A DNA stretch of 64,000 nt from Misgurnus anguillicaudatus (GCF_027580225.2 NW_027395276.1:3827501-3891500), one strand, 5' to 3'; positions 12,859-29,194 are shown, numbered from the stretch's first letter. A program made the numbers and translations. Notes: generated by a model not told the origin, from the letters alone.

Positions 12859-13084
12859 ATAATTTCTGACATAAACGTAAATTCGAACTCTAAATATTTT
12901 ATGATGATTATAAACATATTTAACAGTTCTCCAACTTCGTTACCGGTTGTTGCTTATATTTTGATATGGAACAATGCACTTTTTAAAAAAAAAATGACAA
13001 GCAAATCTCTGTTGGTTGTGCCAGACTTTTTCTATTTGAGAATTTTGAGGAATCTTCATGGGAATACTCTTGCAGCAGATTTTT

Positions 13085-13260
13085 TTGAAGCCATCCCCAG
13101 ATCTAAGATGGTGCCAGGGGCCCCCAGTTTTATTCCATTTTATAAAATGCATTACTTCATCATAAATTCTGTGTAATTAAACCTCAAAAAATATAGCTAC
13201 TAACCAACATCACTACATGTTATCATTTAATATGTTTTGTTTAATAAAAATTTTTAGTTT
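13085..13260. repeat. Fragment of the CAGTGGTTCTCAAA hAT-type MITE
   Basis: The stretch containing GGTGCCAGGGGCCCCCAGTT followed by an AT-rich tract (GAATTCTGTGTAATTAAACC-like) matches the interior of the intact element at 53305-53601. The terminal repeats are missing. The rest of the intergenic stretch 12860-13970 is AT-rich and I see no gene in it. Confidence 0.6.
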
Positions 13261-13971
13261 TAGGCTGCAACATAAAAAATAGAAAGAAGCACGGTATATA
13301 AATGATGAAATTAAAATTCACTCCCTGAGTGAAAAAGAAAAAAAATGTAGAGAAATGTTGGTATTAAAATAAAAGAGAGATGTTGTGGTCTGAAAGCTCC
13401 ACCTGATAGCCTGAATCTGGCCATGAAGATGATTTATTAAGATGAAACATACAGACATTTATTGAAATGCAGGGATTTGAACAATAAAACGCATAACAAA
13501 CAAAATTCTAAAAATTTACAGTTAACTATTTAATCATAAACTTACAGTTATAATACACTTATAATTGAAACATTGAAACACAGAAACTGAAGAACTGTGT
13601 TATAATATTACAGTATTTGTACTCCTTATGAACAGTGATTGAATTTATCAGTAACTCATACAGACATAAACATTGCACCAAATATTCATCATGAACTAAA
13701 TCAAAAAAACATTTGATTATACAAAGATTTAGCTTTTAATGTGTCAGACAGAAAAATCTTAAAGCCATTTTAAACAAATGAAATAATTTAGACAATATAT
13801 ATCAATTTATTTTGTTTTAAATCAAACAATTTTAATACTAATAGTATTTTTTACAAAATATACCAGCATCTGAGTATTATTCATGAGCAGTATAAATCTT
13901 TTTTACAAAACTGTAAGAGATTGTAGTTACCATTTTTTGTATCCAGATTATGTAATGTTGTTACATGTAAT

Positions 13972-14912
13972 CAGAGGTGGACACTACTTGAGTATTTTAA
14001 GTACATTTTCCAAGCATCTGTGCTTTATCAGAGTGTTTGTCTTGGGAAAAAAATGTACTTTTCTTTACTAAAAAATGTTCACTACATTCTAAAGCATAGA
14101 ATCATATTGTGTATTCCTTTTATATATTAAAATTGATTTAATACCTAATTACACTCTTAAAACGAATGTGTTAAATTAACACATCTTGTGTCTAGTTAAG
14201 GACAACACACCTAGTGTGTTGTCCTTAAATTAACACATCTCTGTGTTATTTTTAGAACAACACACTTTGTGTTGTTTTAACACATCTTGTGTTGTCCCTT
14301 TTATTTATATAAACTCTAAATCAGCACGAAATGACACATAATGTGTTAAAATTAACACATAATGTGTTAAATAGTTTAACACAAAGCAATGTGTTAAAAT
14401 TAACACACCCTGGATGTGTTAATTTTAACACATTGCTTTGTGTTAAACTATTTAACACATTATGTGTTGTTTTTAACACATTAAGTGTCATTTAAGTTCA
14501 TAAAAAATAAAAGGGACAACACAAGATGTGTTAAAACAACACAAAGTGTGTTGTTCCAAAAATAACACAGAGATGTGTTCAATTAAGGACAACACACTAG
14601 ATGTGTTGTCCTTAACTAGACACAAGATGTGTTAATTTAACACATTCATTTTAAGAGTGTATATAAAAATGTTGTACTTTTCTTGAGTAAAAGTACAAAG
14701 CTACTTTTTACTTAAGTAATGTACTTTGTTTGATGTTTAATGTACTTAAATATTAAATATAAACCAAAAACTTGAAATTATTAAATGTAATAGAGTAAAA
14801 AATTATGATAATATGGTTTGGAATGTATGTTTTCCAAAGAAAAACACTGATAAAATACTTAAAAATTGACTTTTATGTAGAAAGTTAAATAGTTACGTAG
14901 TGTCCACCTCTG
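13972..14912. mobile_element. Tol2-like hAT non-autonomous element
   Basis: It starts CAGAGGTGGACACTACTTGA and ends GTGTCCACCTCTG, with subterminal ACTTTTACTTAAGTA-type motifs like those of Tol2 ends. The flanks CATGTAAT (13964-13971) and CATGTAAC (14913-14920) are an 8-bp target duplication with one mismatch, the hAT hallmark. No transposase is present. A palindromic element (14152-14659) has inserted in it. Confidence 0.88.
14152..14659. mobile_element. Long palindromic MITE made of TGTGTTAA-type motifs
   Basis: The ends are CACTCTTAAAACGAATGTG and its inverse, flanked by TA on both sides. The whole roughly 508-bp body folds back on itself around 14405-14415 and is built of recurring ACACAAGATGTGTT and TTAACACATTATG motifs. 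It is nested inside the hAT element. Confidence 0.85.
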
Positions 14913-14939
14913 CATGTAACCTGTTACTCCCCAAGTATA

Positions 14940-15640
14940 TTAGGGGTCAAGCCCAGAATGGGCGAAGACCCCTATTGCAATTGTTAGTTTTCTTTAGTTA
15001 TTATTATTCTGCTATTGCGTCTATGGCAACCCATAGAACCGTATGTAGGAACGTTATGAATTTTGGCACAAAGATAGAGGACAGACCAAATTTGGAGTCT
15101 CCCACTGGAACCCACTAGCGCCAACAACAGTCCAAACTTGCACGTTTTTTCTTTTAACTTCTGACCCGTAAGTCGTGGAAATTCTTGTTTCTTCTGATTC
15201 CTTGGCTCATTCCGATTCGTTATTTTCCGTCATGAAAATGTTTTGAATTGTTCGTAAAACCTACTTCTTCGAACTTGTCCTAGAGCTTTTCTCTGATTTG
15301 TGTAAAAATCAATGTGTAGCATCTAGAGACACTCAAAGTTATGGAATTCGTGTCGATTTGCCATTTAGTTTCCGTATACCACTTCAAAAGTGTTTACGTA
15401 GAGCACAAAAGAGGGATATGAGGCTGTATCTTCACAAAACCTATGTGTATTGACACGAAACTTGGAATATGTCATTACAATCATGACCTGAGGGTGCATG
15501 CAAAGTTTTGTCACAGCGCCACCTAGTGGTCACGAGTTTGATAAATGGATAGTTTTGCCTTTATCTACTGAAAACTTAGATCTAAAATCATGAGTTATTC
15601 TGTGCCCTTTTTGGCTTGACAACGGTATCGCAGCTATATT
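14940..15640. repeat. Repeat beginning with a GGGGTC...GACCCC hairpin
   Basis: GGGGTC, GCCCA, TGGGC and GACCCC at 14943-14972 form a stem with a short loop. The following sequence (TTATTATTATTCTGCTATTG, CGCCACCTAGTGGTCACGAG at about 15510) resembles a repeat I have seen often in fish genomes. It appears to be interrupted at 15641 by another element and to resume to about 16750. I see no protein-coding content. Confidence 0.5.
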
Positions 15641-16657
15641 TGAAGAGTTTGGTTCCAAAACGCAATAAATCCATTTTGACAAATTTTGGTAAAAACGTGT
15701 TTTCTATACCAAGAAAGTGACAAGATGAAAACAACTATTTTCTGTTACAAACTTTCACATAGCATCTTTAGGTTATAAAAACATAAAAAATTCAAATCCA
15801 TAAGTTGATTTTCAAAGATTTATTATAAAAACGGATTATTTTTTCCACAAAATGCAATAAATCCATGACAAGTTTTTATTCAAAATGCTATAAATCTATT
15901 GAATCAATAGCCTATATAAATGTGCATTCATCTTTGCCATGTTATATTCATTTAGTTGACTAGTTGTACACACTAATTAAAAATATAAACATTAATGTTA
16001 TTAATCAAAACACTTACTTTGTCATATTAAGAACCCTGTCATTGCGGGTATAACTTGACGTCTTCGCTTAACGTCTTTCACAGCGATCAGCTGTAAAATG
16101 TTTTTGGTCCTGCTCGATTTTCGTTGACTTTGAGTAAAATTATGGAAAGTTTTTCATAAGATCCGTTGGGGTCAATGTGTTAGCATGAGAAGCTTGATGC
16201 TGTCGGGAGAACAAGCACCCGTCTCCCGAGTGCCTCTCAGGGAAATTGTTAGATGCTGATGGCTTACGTTTCTTTCCCATCACAGAAAACCATCACAGGT
16301 TTAGCGATGCTATTAAAGTATTATTTTGTTTTGTTTGTTGATCACAAAGTACAAAGTAGATGAGGAAAACCAGGACTCCGTGTACTCAGCGCGTCCGCCA
16401 TTGTTTGTTTACATTGCGTGAACGGTGGGCTGTAATATCAGAAATGGATTTATTGCGTTCTGTAAAAAAGGGGGAGTGGCGTTTGTCGCATTTTGGGAAA
16501 AAAGGGAGAAAAGATGACAGAATAACACGGCGGATATTGGATTTTGCGTAAAATTAAGAATTTACTTTTAACTACTGACCTGATATAATGCTGATTTTGG
16601 CAGTAACTCATTTTTTTCAAAAATGGCGTTTATTGCGTTTTGGAACCAAACTCTTCA
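15641..16657. mobile_element. MITE with GAAGAGTTTGGTTCCAAAAC ends
   Basis: The left end TGAAGAGTTTGGTTCCAAAA is matched by an inverse copy ending at 16657; the inverted repeats extend about 35 bp. The length is about 1 kb. The short open frame within it (16360-16551) has no recognisable domain. Its right end carries TTTATT, i.e. AATAAA on the minus strand, about 130 bp past the finTRIM stop codon. Confidence 0.8.
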
Positions 16658-16760
16658 TTTAAACATGTATCGGTTTTAATTTAGTTTTTGCCTTTGGATT
16701 GGTCAACTTATATAAATTGGTTTAGATGACACTTGTGCATACTATCTAAGCATGTATCAT

Positions 16761-19469
16761 TTATATTGTTAGATGACAAAGTTTCACGTATGAGCTCCGA
16801 AATAACCTAATCCCAGGATAGAGAGGTTTAGTGAATGTGGTGTTGACTCTGTGGATGAGGGTCATTGTGTCAGAGACGCTGTAGAAGGACAGAGATCCTG
16901 AACTGTGATCCACATAAACTCCTATTCTAGAAGAACTGGACACTACAGGGAGATTTGTGTTTATCTTATTGTGCCAGAACGAACATTCAGAGGGAGAACA
17001 GTACAAACTCCAGGACTGATCATTACGTCCAAATCCACACTCTTGACCTCGTCCCTTCCTGCTGATGCTCTTATATGACACTGATATATACACATGACCA
17101 CTCCATTCAATCTCCCAGTAACAGCGTCCACTCAAACGCTCTCTACACAACACCTGAGACCAACCATCAAATCTGTCTGAATGATAAGAATACTGCTGAT
17201 CTGTGTCAGTGCAAGCAGCCGCTGTGTTCTCCTCAGACAGACAAATACGTCTGTGTGGTGTGTTTGGATCCAGAGAGAAGAGACTGAAATCTGAGGAAGA
17301 TAAAAACATCATATTTTAAAGTACATTAGTTTATAATATTTGTTAATATGAATGTAAAGGTCAGGTTAGTGTATATACAGTATCTATTCACTGATCATTT
17401 AAAGAGATGAAGTGAATAACATTGATTATATTATTACAGTCAGATATATTAGACAACAAGTCAACAGTCAGTTCTTCAGTTTCATCTGTTAGAAGAAGAA
17501 AAGATCTGAACGACTCTGACAAGAGGAAAATAGTGATGATAGATGTGTTATAAAAGGGACAAATTCAGCACTTAAATTTAACCCATAAAATGTTTTGATT
17601 TGACCCAGCATATTAAACAGGTTTGGTTCATCCCTTTTAAAACCAGAATGTTTTAGAGTGTATTATCAGATAATGTGTTATAATGTATTATATGATCTTA
17701 GTGTAATGAATGAAAAAAATAATAATAAAATGTGTCTTACACTTTAGGAACTCCTCTCTGATCTTGGGTTCATTGGTGGGAATAACTACAGTGAATAAAA
17801 CTAAAGAAAATAAAGTTACATCATCAGATTAAATCTCATATAAAATCATCATCATTTTAATCTGCTCTGTATTTCTTCTGTTATATTTGATGTTACTGTA
17901 AGACTCATTGCTGAGAGTAAATCACAGTCTTAGTTTGAGATGTTTCTTTACCTTTCTCAGATATCTTTTCAATCTCTTCTTTACAGAAATCCTCCATCTT
18001 TTCTTTCAGTTTAGTGACAGATTTCATCACATCATCAAAAGAGAGAAGAGAAGAGACAGTGATGTTGTCTGAAGATCCAGAAGATGAAGAGAGAGACTGA
18101 AAACTCTACATGAACACAACACAAAAACATCAAACCTACAATACACAACAATCAGATTTGTGTTGATTTAGACACAGTGATCTTTACTCTATTGACATGA
18201 ATAAAACTCAATCCTATCAGATTAAAGTCAAGATGTATTTATTGTAATGTATGTTGTAGTGTACAGTGTTGAGTTACCTGAAGGAAACTGATGTGATCTT
18301 TTGTTTGTGAAAGTTTCTCCATCTCATCATTTCTCCTCCTCAGATCATCAATCTCCTGCTTCAGTTTCTTCAAGAGATCTTCAGCTCGACTCACTGCAGT
18401 CTTTTCCTGATCTCTGATCAGTTGTATCACCTCAGATCGTCTTCTCTCAATGGATCGGATCAGTTGAGTAAAGATCCTCTCGGTGTCGTCCACTGCTGTC
18501 TGTGCAGAGATCTGTTAACACACACAGAGAGAAACATTCAACTCAATCTCAAACACTTCTTTCAGTATTTATGTTTCATCAAAACTCACCGTGTGAATCT
18601 TCACAGACTCTCTTAGATCCTGAAGCTTCTTCTCTTTCTCCTGGATTCTCTGATGGAGTTTTCTCTGCTTGTCCTCCAGTAATCTCTGTTCAACAGATTC
18701 ATAACAGATAACTCAACTGGTCAGGTAAGGTTTGAGTGAGTAATCTTCTAAACTAATTTCTGTTTTACAGTCAAGCTGTCATTTCTTCTGCTCTTGTGCG
18801 CCCTCATGTGGCCACGCGGCACTAATCAGTCGCTTCACTTCTGCTTTATATTTATATTTTATATATTTGTTCATTTGTTTATACCTGTTTCTCAGTTCTC
18901 TCTGCTGCAGCTGATACAGTGTCGTGATTTTTATGTTCATCCACCAAACAAAGCCAACAAATACATCTCTGATCAGTGCGACAGTAAACCTCGATGAGTT
19001 TGTCATGTTGAGAGCAGATCATCTCCTGAAGTCTTCCTGTCACATCAATCACTTTGTGTTTCTTTTCTCTGTGAAAAGCTTCATGTTGTTCAAAGTGAGT
19101 TTGACAGTAAGATTCAAGACACACCAGACAGGACTTGATAGCTTTGTATTTTCTGTCAGTACAGACGTCACACTTCACATCTTCAGGTCCAGCAGAACTG
19201 AGAGCAGATCGATCAGTCTGAAGTCTCCTCAGGTCCTCCACCATATTAGCAAGCATCACATTCTTTCCTAAATCAGGTCTTGTATTGAAGGTCTGTCTGC
19301 ATTGAGGGCAGCTGTAGTTTCTCTTCTGATCATCTTGATTCCAGCAGTTTGTAATACAGCTCATACAGTAACTGTGTCCACAGGGAATGGTCACTGGATC
19401 CTTCAGTAAATCCAGACAGATTGAACAGATGAACTGATCCTCAGACACTGAAATACTCGCTTCCGCCAT
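16761..19469 (-). CDS. FinTRIM-type RING E3 ubiquitin ligase (RING, B-boxes, coiled coil, PRY-SPRY), complete
   Basis: Probable E3 ubiquitin ligase of the fish-expanded finTRIM group, whose members are often virus- or interferon-induced. Six exons: 18885-19469, 18590-18685 (96 nt), 18278-18511 (234 nt), 17952-18096, 17741-17800, 16761-17290, giving 549 residues with no frame break. The 96/234-nt pattern is typical of TRIM coiled-coil exons. RING: C15-x2-C18, PCGHSYC 29-35, C38, CPQC 54-57. B-box ligands lie in CDVCTD and CSQH..CRTDQRC; the coiled coil spans about 196-330; PRY starts near LDPNTPHRR and SPRY runs to the end. I chose the ATG of MAEASISVSE because finTRIMs usually start that way and upstream in-frame ATGs lack similarity. 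All key cysteines are present, so it looks functional. It is a single copy here between pitrm1 and klf6. Which finTRIM subgroup it belongs to cannot be told by eye. Confidence 0.93.
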
Positions 19470-19518
19470 TTTAACAGACTGCGTAAATACAGTCGCGCGT
19501 ATAACAACTGACAAACAC

Positions 19519-19535
19519 GAAAGTTTCGGTTTCTC
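19519..19535 (-). promoter_or_regulatory. Interferon-stimulated response element upstream of the finTRIM gene
   Basis: On the minus strand the sequence reads GAGAAACCGAAACTTTC, an exact fit to the ISRE core GAAANNGAAACT. It lies about 50-65 bp before the start codon of the finTRIM gene, the expected place for a proximal promoter element. This supports interferon or IRF control, as known for several fish TRIM genes. Confidence 0.75.
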
Positions 19536-19653
19536 GGGAATCGACGTCAATACATCTTCGCGCACGGCATCACGCAATTTTTTATGCTAGGCACGTGACA
19601 GGAAACACTTTATGCAGCAACATCCCAAGCAGTAGCAGTTACCCTAAAGTCAG

Positions 19654-20050
19654 TAGCCGTTTCCCAATGTCAAGGATACTTCCTTGGCAGGACTAGTCCT
19701 TTCAAGTCACTTCCTTTAGAGGCTAGGCGAGGCTCCTTTTAAGCATTCGGAGAACACGTTAAATGGAACAGGCTAGCAAGTGCACGTCATTGCGTCATTG
19801 CGTGATTGAAATGTGTGCTTTCGGTGCTGCGCGCATAGGATTGTGGGTGATTTCAGCGCGTGAAGAGCGCGAAGGATACAAATTTGCATCCTTTCCTGTA
19901 TATGGGATATTTCTCGAACGAAGGACTCAGTCCTTGGCTGAAATTTCAAGGATCCTCGACATTGGAACAGTCCTTCGACGGACGTCGATGACGTAGCATC
20001 CTCGAAATTCTAGCTTCCGAGGATCCTTCCTTGACATTGAGAAACGGCTA
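19654..20050. mobile_element. MITE with TAGCCGTTTC ends
   Basis: The left end TAGCCGTTTCCCAATGTCAA and the right end TTGACATTGAGAAACGGCTA are inverse complements apart from one or two bases. The interior repeats AAGGATCC/GTCCTT-type motifs in both directions. It sits about 120 bp upstream of the finTRIM promoter. Confidence 0.75.
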
Positions 20051-20097
20051 GTGGCATGGCATTACGCACAGAAGTTGGCATGTGCCATTACAGAAAA

Positions 20098-20293
20098 CCC
20101 TGCTGATAAAAACAATAAAACCAAAAAAATTCTAATGGTTTTATTGGGAATTTTATTGATTCTTCTAATGGAATATGGCTCAAAACACACTGCAGTGTAG
20201 TGGTTTTAATGGTAAAAGCTAATGGTTCCTATTGGTATTTTAATGGAAACTATTAGAATTTTCTGTAATAGTTTTATTGTTTTTTCAGCAGGG
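20098..20293. mobile_element. Short MITE with CCCTGCTGATAAAAACAATA ends
   Basis: The inverted ends CCCTGCTGATAAAA and TTTTTTCAGCAGGG enclose a roughly 170-bp AT-rich body that repeats AATGGTTTTA in both senses. Confidence 0.75.
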
Positions 20294-20392
20294 AAGAGCC
20301 ACTAAACGGTAGCATAAGCCACTGGAAACCACGTGCCAATAAGATGGCATACCACCATGGCCTTCCCCACCATTGAAGTCCCCCCCCCCCCC

Positions 20393-20640
20393 GCTGAATA
20401 AAACAGCATCAAACCAGCATGGAAATTATGCTGGTTTGATGCTGGTTTAGCTGGTGATCACCAGCATACCAGCACCAAACACAACATATGCTGGTCTTGC
20501 TGGTATGACCAGCATGGGATGCTGGTGCTAATGCTGGTTTAGCTGGTGCTTATGCTAGTTTGGGGCTGGTTTAGCTGGTACTAATGCTGGTGCTGGTTTA
20601 GCTGGTGTTCACTAGCAAACCAGCACTAAAACACAACATT
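20393..20640. repeat. CCAGCA/TGCTGG interspersed repeat
   Basis: The stretch is built from the motifs TGCTGGTTTAGCTGG and CCAGCATACCAGCA in direct and inverse order, a well-known fish low-complexity MITE type. It is preceded by a C-run at 20380-20391. Confidence 0.75.
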
Positions 20641-20694
20641 GCATTGACGCTTGAAAAGTTGAGAAATGTTCAACTTCTGGCGCAAGCAACGGCA

Positions 20695-21029
20695 GTGACG
20701 GCACATTCACACGGGGCGTAAGCGTTAACGCTTAACGGAAGGCTTGTCTGAAGCGTGGCCAACAGCCAATCACAGTGGCTGCTACAAATGCTCCAGTCTT
20801 CCATAAACCTAATTTGCTGGCTCTGCCTAGGTTATTTGCATAAGGCGATCTGATTGGCTGACGCACACGTTGCCGCTTGAAAAGTTGAGAAATGTTCAAC
20901 TTCTACCGCGAGCAACAACACTGAAGCGGCGCCAACGGATCCACAATTCAGTTCGGCAACACATGACGTCACCCATTAAAAGTGAATGGAAAGCGTTAAC
21001 GCTTATGCCCCGTGTAAATGCACCGTCAC
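20695..21029. mobile_element. MITE with GTGACGGCACATTCACACGG ends
   Basis: The two ends match as inverse complements over about 37 bp, from GTGACGG through GCGTTAACGCTT, with two or three mismatches. The interior GAAAAGTTGAGAAATGTTCA also occurs just left of the element (20651-20670), pointing to a second related fragment there. Confidence 0.8.
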
Positions 21030-21149
21030 GGTATGCATGCAGGGCAAGAGGAATATTTATATGGGGTAATGTGAAGTAATCAGCAATCATAGATTCATTT
21101 TTCAGTAAAATTATCACTTTGTAGATGCCAGCAAAAATCTACCATTTTG

Positions 21150-22440
21150 GGGTGGGTCCTTTAAAATGCAAATGAGCTGATGAAATTAAAACACTGATCA
21201 AAATGATGGTGTTTCGTTGAAATTAAAACTCAATTGTGCTGTCAATTATCTTTTCTTTTTCTTTGCATTAATGGCAGTGTTATGGTTGGCTAGTGAAGAT
21301 TAAGGGGTGGTATTATTGTATAATTTTTCATGATATGACCTCTTTAACCGATTTCAATTATGATCTACTTTCATTACAAAAACAATTTGTCTCCAGTTAC
21401 TGATAATCTTGATTCTTGGACATGACAAAAATCATTATCATAAAGAATTACCATAAGCTCACATGCGTCATGGAAATGTTTCACTTGCTATAATTTTAAT
21501 GTAAAAATGAAATAAAGTCTTCTTATAGAAATTGCTTTTTTTTGTTTAACTATAACATTACACCCAACTGTAAGAACGCATAGGAGTGTAAATTCCCCGT
21601 ATTTTTGTCCAATTTGTGTCTTTGTTTATTGGTTAGACACACAATGCTCCTGTTGATCTTTGTTTTAGCTGTATCAGAATAACACTTTAAAGGGGCCATG
21701 GCATGAAAATCTGACTTTTTTCATGTTTAAGTGCTATGATTGGGTCCCCAGTTCTTCTATCAACTTAGAAAATGTGAAAAAGATCAACCCAGTAACTTAG
21801 TTTTGGTAAACCATTCTCTGAAAACATATGAAAAATTAGGTCATTGAAATTTGGTTCTCCTTGTGATGTCATAAGGAGCTCTTATTAAAATAATACCGCC
21901 CCTTAATCTGCACTAAAGAGTAAATAATTGACAGGACAATTGAGCTTCAGTTGCAACAAACCACCATTATGGTGATCAGTGTTTGCATTTTATCAGCTCA
22001 TTTGCATTTTAAAGGACACACACAAAGCGCACATTTTTGCTCACAACTACAAAGTATCAATTTTAACATGTTATAATATATGATCTATGGAGTATTTTGA
22101 GCTAAAACTTCACCTACGTACTCTGGGGATACCAAAGATTTATTTTACATCTTAAAAAAATATTGTGAAATGTTGTGACTATATTGCATATTATTAATGA
22201 TTGTCGTTGCAACCGTTATCAGTGGTGACGTCTCATGTGATGAACATGTCCATATATGGATCAACCCCGCTGAAGTGGGCGTGTCCCATGGGGGTTCCCC
22301 AATATAAAGGAAGGACTGACACGCCGCACGAACTCGCACAATAGAGACTTCATGCTGTCTTTGTTCTTAATCCCCTTTCCCGCACAAATCTTAAATTGAA
22401 AATTAGTAGTCAATAAAATAATACAATGCAACAAGAAAAT
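21150..22440. repeat. Intergenic repeat-derived sequence without genes
   Basis: The tracts GGGGCCATGGCATGAAAATC (from about 21695) and the inverted pair TTTAAAATGCAAATGAGCTG (21160) / CAGCTCATTTGCATTTTAAA (21998) show a fold-back repeat of a type common in fish. Between 22250 and 22340 there is a GC-richer piece (CCCGCTGAAGTGGGCGTGTC) also likely repeat-derived. I see no coding exon. Confidence 0.5.
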
Positions 22441-23475
22441 TCTTCTCCTTGTAGTTTTCCTTGTACTTTACACCCCTTTAATATCTGAGACAGGATATCT
22501 GCAGTGTAAACCTGAAGTATAATCTATGATTTTATAAAGAAACCACATACCAGTGTTTTAAGTTTTATAAAAAGCATTATATTGTACTTTAAATCTATAC
22601 TTAAAAAATAACACTGCTATTTATTTCTGAAAAGAATATCCTGTAAAACAAATAAAAACAACAGAGAACAGTAACAAAATCTTTGTTAAAAACATCGATT
22701 CATCACAGGACTGATACCTGAATGAAATTTATAAGGCATTCAAGACCAATTCAGTTTTTTTAACACATCTTTTTTTTCAGAAACAAAATGTTTGTCCTGG
22801 TAACTACTTTACTTTATATACAAAGAACATATCTTTAAAAATATAATGAACAACTTTATTTTCTCTTTGAGAAAGTTTGTTACTAATACTACTTTAAAGT
22901 GACAAAATTTTTTTTTTTTTTTTATTAAATTTTTAAGGCACCAACATGCAGTCAACAACAAAGCAAAACATAAAATCTCTAACAAAACCTGTTAATTTAG
23001 TGGTTAATAAAGCTTTTATAATAAGCAATATTAGCATATATATGACAATAATGTATTCTTATAAACCACACATGCACACAAAGATGCTCAGAATAGAAAT
23101 ATGTTGTCTGTGTGGTAAGGTAGAAGTTTCATTAGGTCATTAAAACCTTAACAAAACATCTATCTGTCCTATTGTTTGTCTGCTTTAATTTGTTTTATGT
23201 CGTTTTATACACACTTTATAGCATGGAAGCTCTTGCATGGTTTTTAAAATGCAGTTTTTTTGCAGCGTTGGAACTTGATTTTGATGAATGATTGAAATGA
23301 ATGTATTGTTTTGGTGATTTAATGAGTCTGTACCCAAAATCTATGAGTAAAATAGTGCAAAATTGGCAATGATAACTGTCCACACACTTGCCACTTGACA
23401 TTTTTAAAATGGTGCGTTTTATCATACCAATTTAAAATAAATAATAGATTTTTCCTTTTGTTCTCTGAATCTTGT

Positions 23476-27923
<4,448 letters not shown>

Positions 27924-28055
27924 AATCCACCCACCTACGTTCAAGAATGATTGATCGCACAGACAGAGCACAAACAAGCAAACTTCCCATTTCAAAACAC
28001 GCGAAACAACTTCACTGACATTCAGTGAACGCCCACATCCTCAACTCAGCTCCAC

Positions 28056-28065
28056 CCATAAAGGG
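28056..28065. promoter_or_regulatory. CArG-like site upstream of klf6
   Basis: CCATAAAGGG fits the SRF box CC(A/T)6GG with one mismatch, about 135 bp before the klf6 start codon. KLF6 behaves as an early-response gene in mammals, so SRF input is plausible, but a single imperfect site is weak evidence. Confidence 0.25.
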
Positions 28066-28599
28066 GTTTGCCGTTTTGTGAGTCTTGTTGCAAAAGGAAA
28101 GACATCGCACTTGATGACAATGTTTGCATTTCAGTCATACATGATCAACTTGAAATGATTGAGGCAAACTGATCTTTAAAAATGGCTGTCTGTGATTGCA
28201 ATACATCGACATAATGCCGACCAATACTTCATTTTGACCATATATTTAGTGTTTATGCTCAAATTTCACTAACATGTTTTCTCTAGGTTGCGCATGTTAC
28301 TGCGCATGCTCAAAGACTAAAGCGGCCGCATTGAGGTGTAGAAACACTGCGGTGTCTTGTTAATATATAAAGTCTTTGGTTTGTTTTGCTTCTCTGTGAT
28401 GATTGGTGCGTTGAATTCGCGCTATTTCTGGGGCGGTATATAACGTTTGCCCATTCGTATATTTGCGGAAGTGTTTGTGGTACTTCCACGTATTTCAAAT
28501 CGAGATTCGAGAAGGACAAGATGTGCTAAAGCACCACAAATAGTTAGCGTGCGGTTTAAATAGACATATGTTGCACGCTACTCAGCAAAGGGCTCTCTA

Positions 28600-28690
28600 T
28601 TTCAATTCAAAGGAACTTTATTGGCATGATTGTGTCACTTATTGCCATAGCATTATGCATAAAACAAACATACAATAACAGTAACAAACA
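28600..28690. repeat. Fragment of the TTTATTGGCATGA fish repeat
   Basis: AACTTTATTGGCATGATTGT and the following sequence resemble a dispersed repeat very common in teleosts. It is a short fragment without clear ends. Confidence 0.5.
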
Positions 28691-28879
28691 TTAAGGTGGA
28701 ATTAAGCGAATGTGCTGGGTGATGGATGAAGTACTACTGCAAATAAAGTCAAATAAAATGTTTTTTTTTACTTTTTATCATTTTACATTTTTTTTATTTT
28801 ACTTTTCTCTCTCTCTCTCTCTCTCAATAAATAAATAAATCTAAGTGTGCTTTATTGGTATGACAATAGTAAGTTAGAG

Positions 28880-29084
28880 CAGTGGTTCCCAAACTTTTTC
28901 AGCGTGCGGCCCCCCTACAAAAAAAAGTAGTGCTTTTGGTTAGTTGCCTTATTTTTTTTTAGGTTTAATTACACAGAATTCATGATAAATTAATGTATCT
29001 CATAAAATGTCATAAAACTGGGGCCCCCCTGGCACCATCTCGCGGCCCCCCTGGGGGCCCCGGCCCCCAGTTTGAAAACCACTG
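28880..29084. mobile_element. hAT-type MITE (CAGTGGTTCCCAAAC), perfect 8-bp duplication
   Basis: It begins CAGTGGTTCCCAAAC and ends GTTTGAAAACCACTG, with C/G-rich tracts (GGCCCCCC) inside. The flanks AGTTAGAG at 28872-28879 and 29085-29092 are identical, an 8-bp hAT target duplication. Confidence 0.88.
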
Positions 29085-29194
29085 AGTTAGAGAAATAAAA
29101 AATAAGAACCAAAAGCTAAACAATATTTAGTTGCTGAACAGAGAAGTATCTAGATATAATGAAGACATTAAGTCGGGTCAAAATGTGACCCTGG

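Noticed and set aside
14152..14659. Regular palindromic repeats that could be read as a CRISPR-like array
   Set aside because: The whole block is one inverted repeat with TA flanks, has no regular unique spacers and lies in vertebrate DNA.
16360..16551. 63-codon frame within the 15641-16657 element
   Set aside because: Too short, no known transposase or other motif, and fully inside a MITE.
18779..19271. Plus-strand open frames across the finTRIM first exon
   Set aside because: Antisense shadows of the RING/B-box exon, with no domain.
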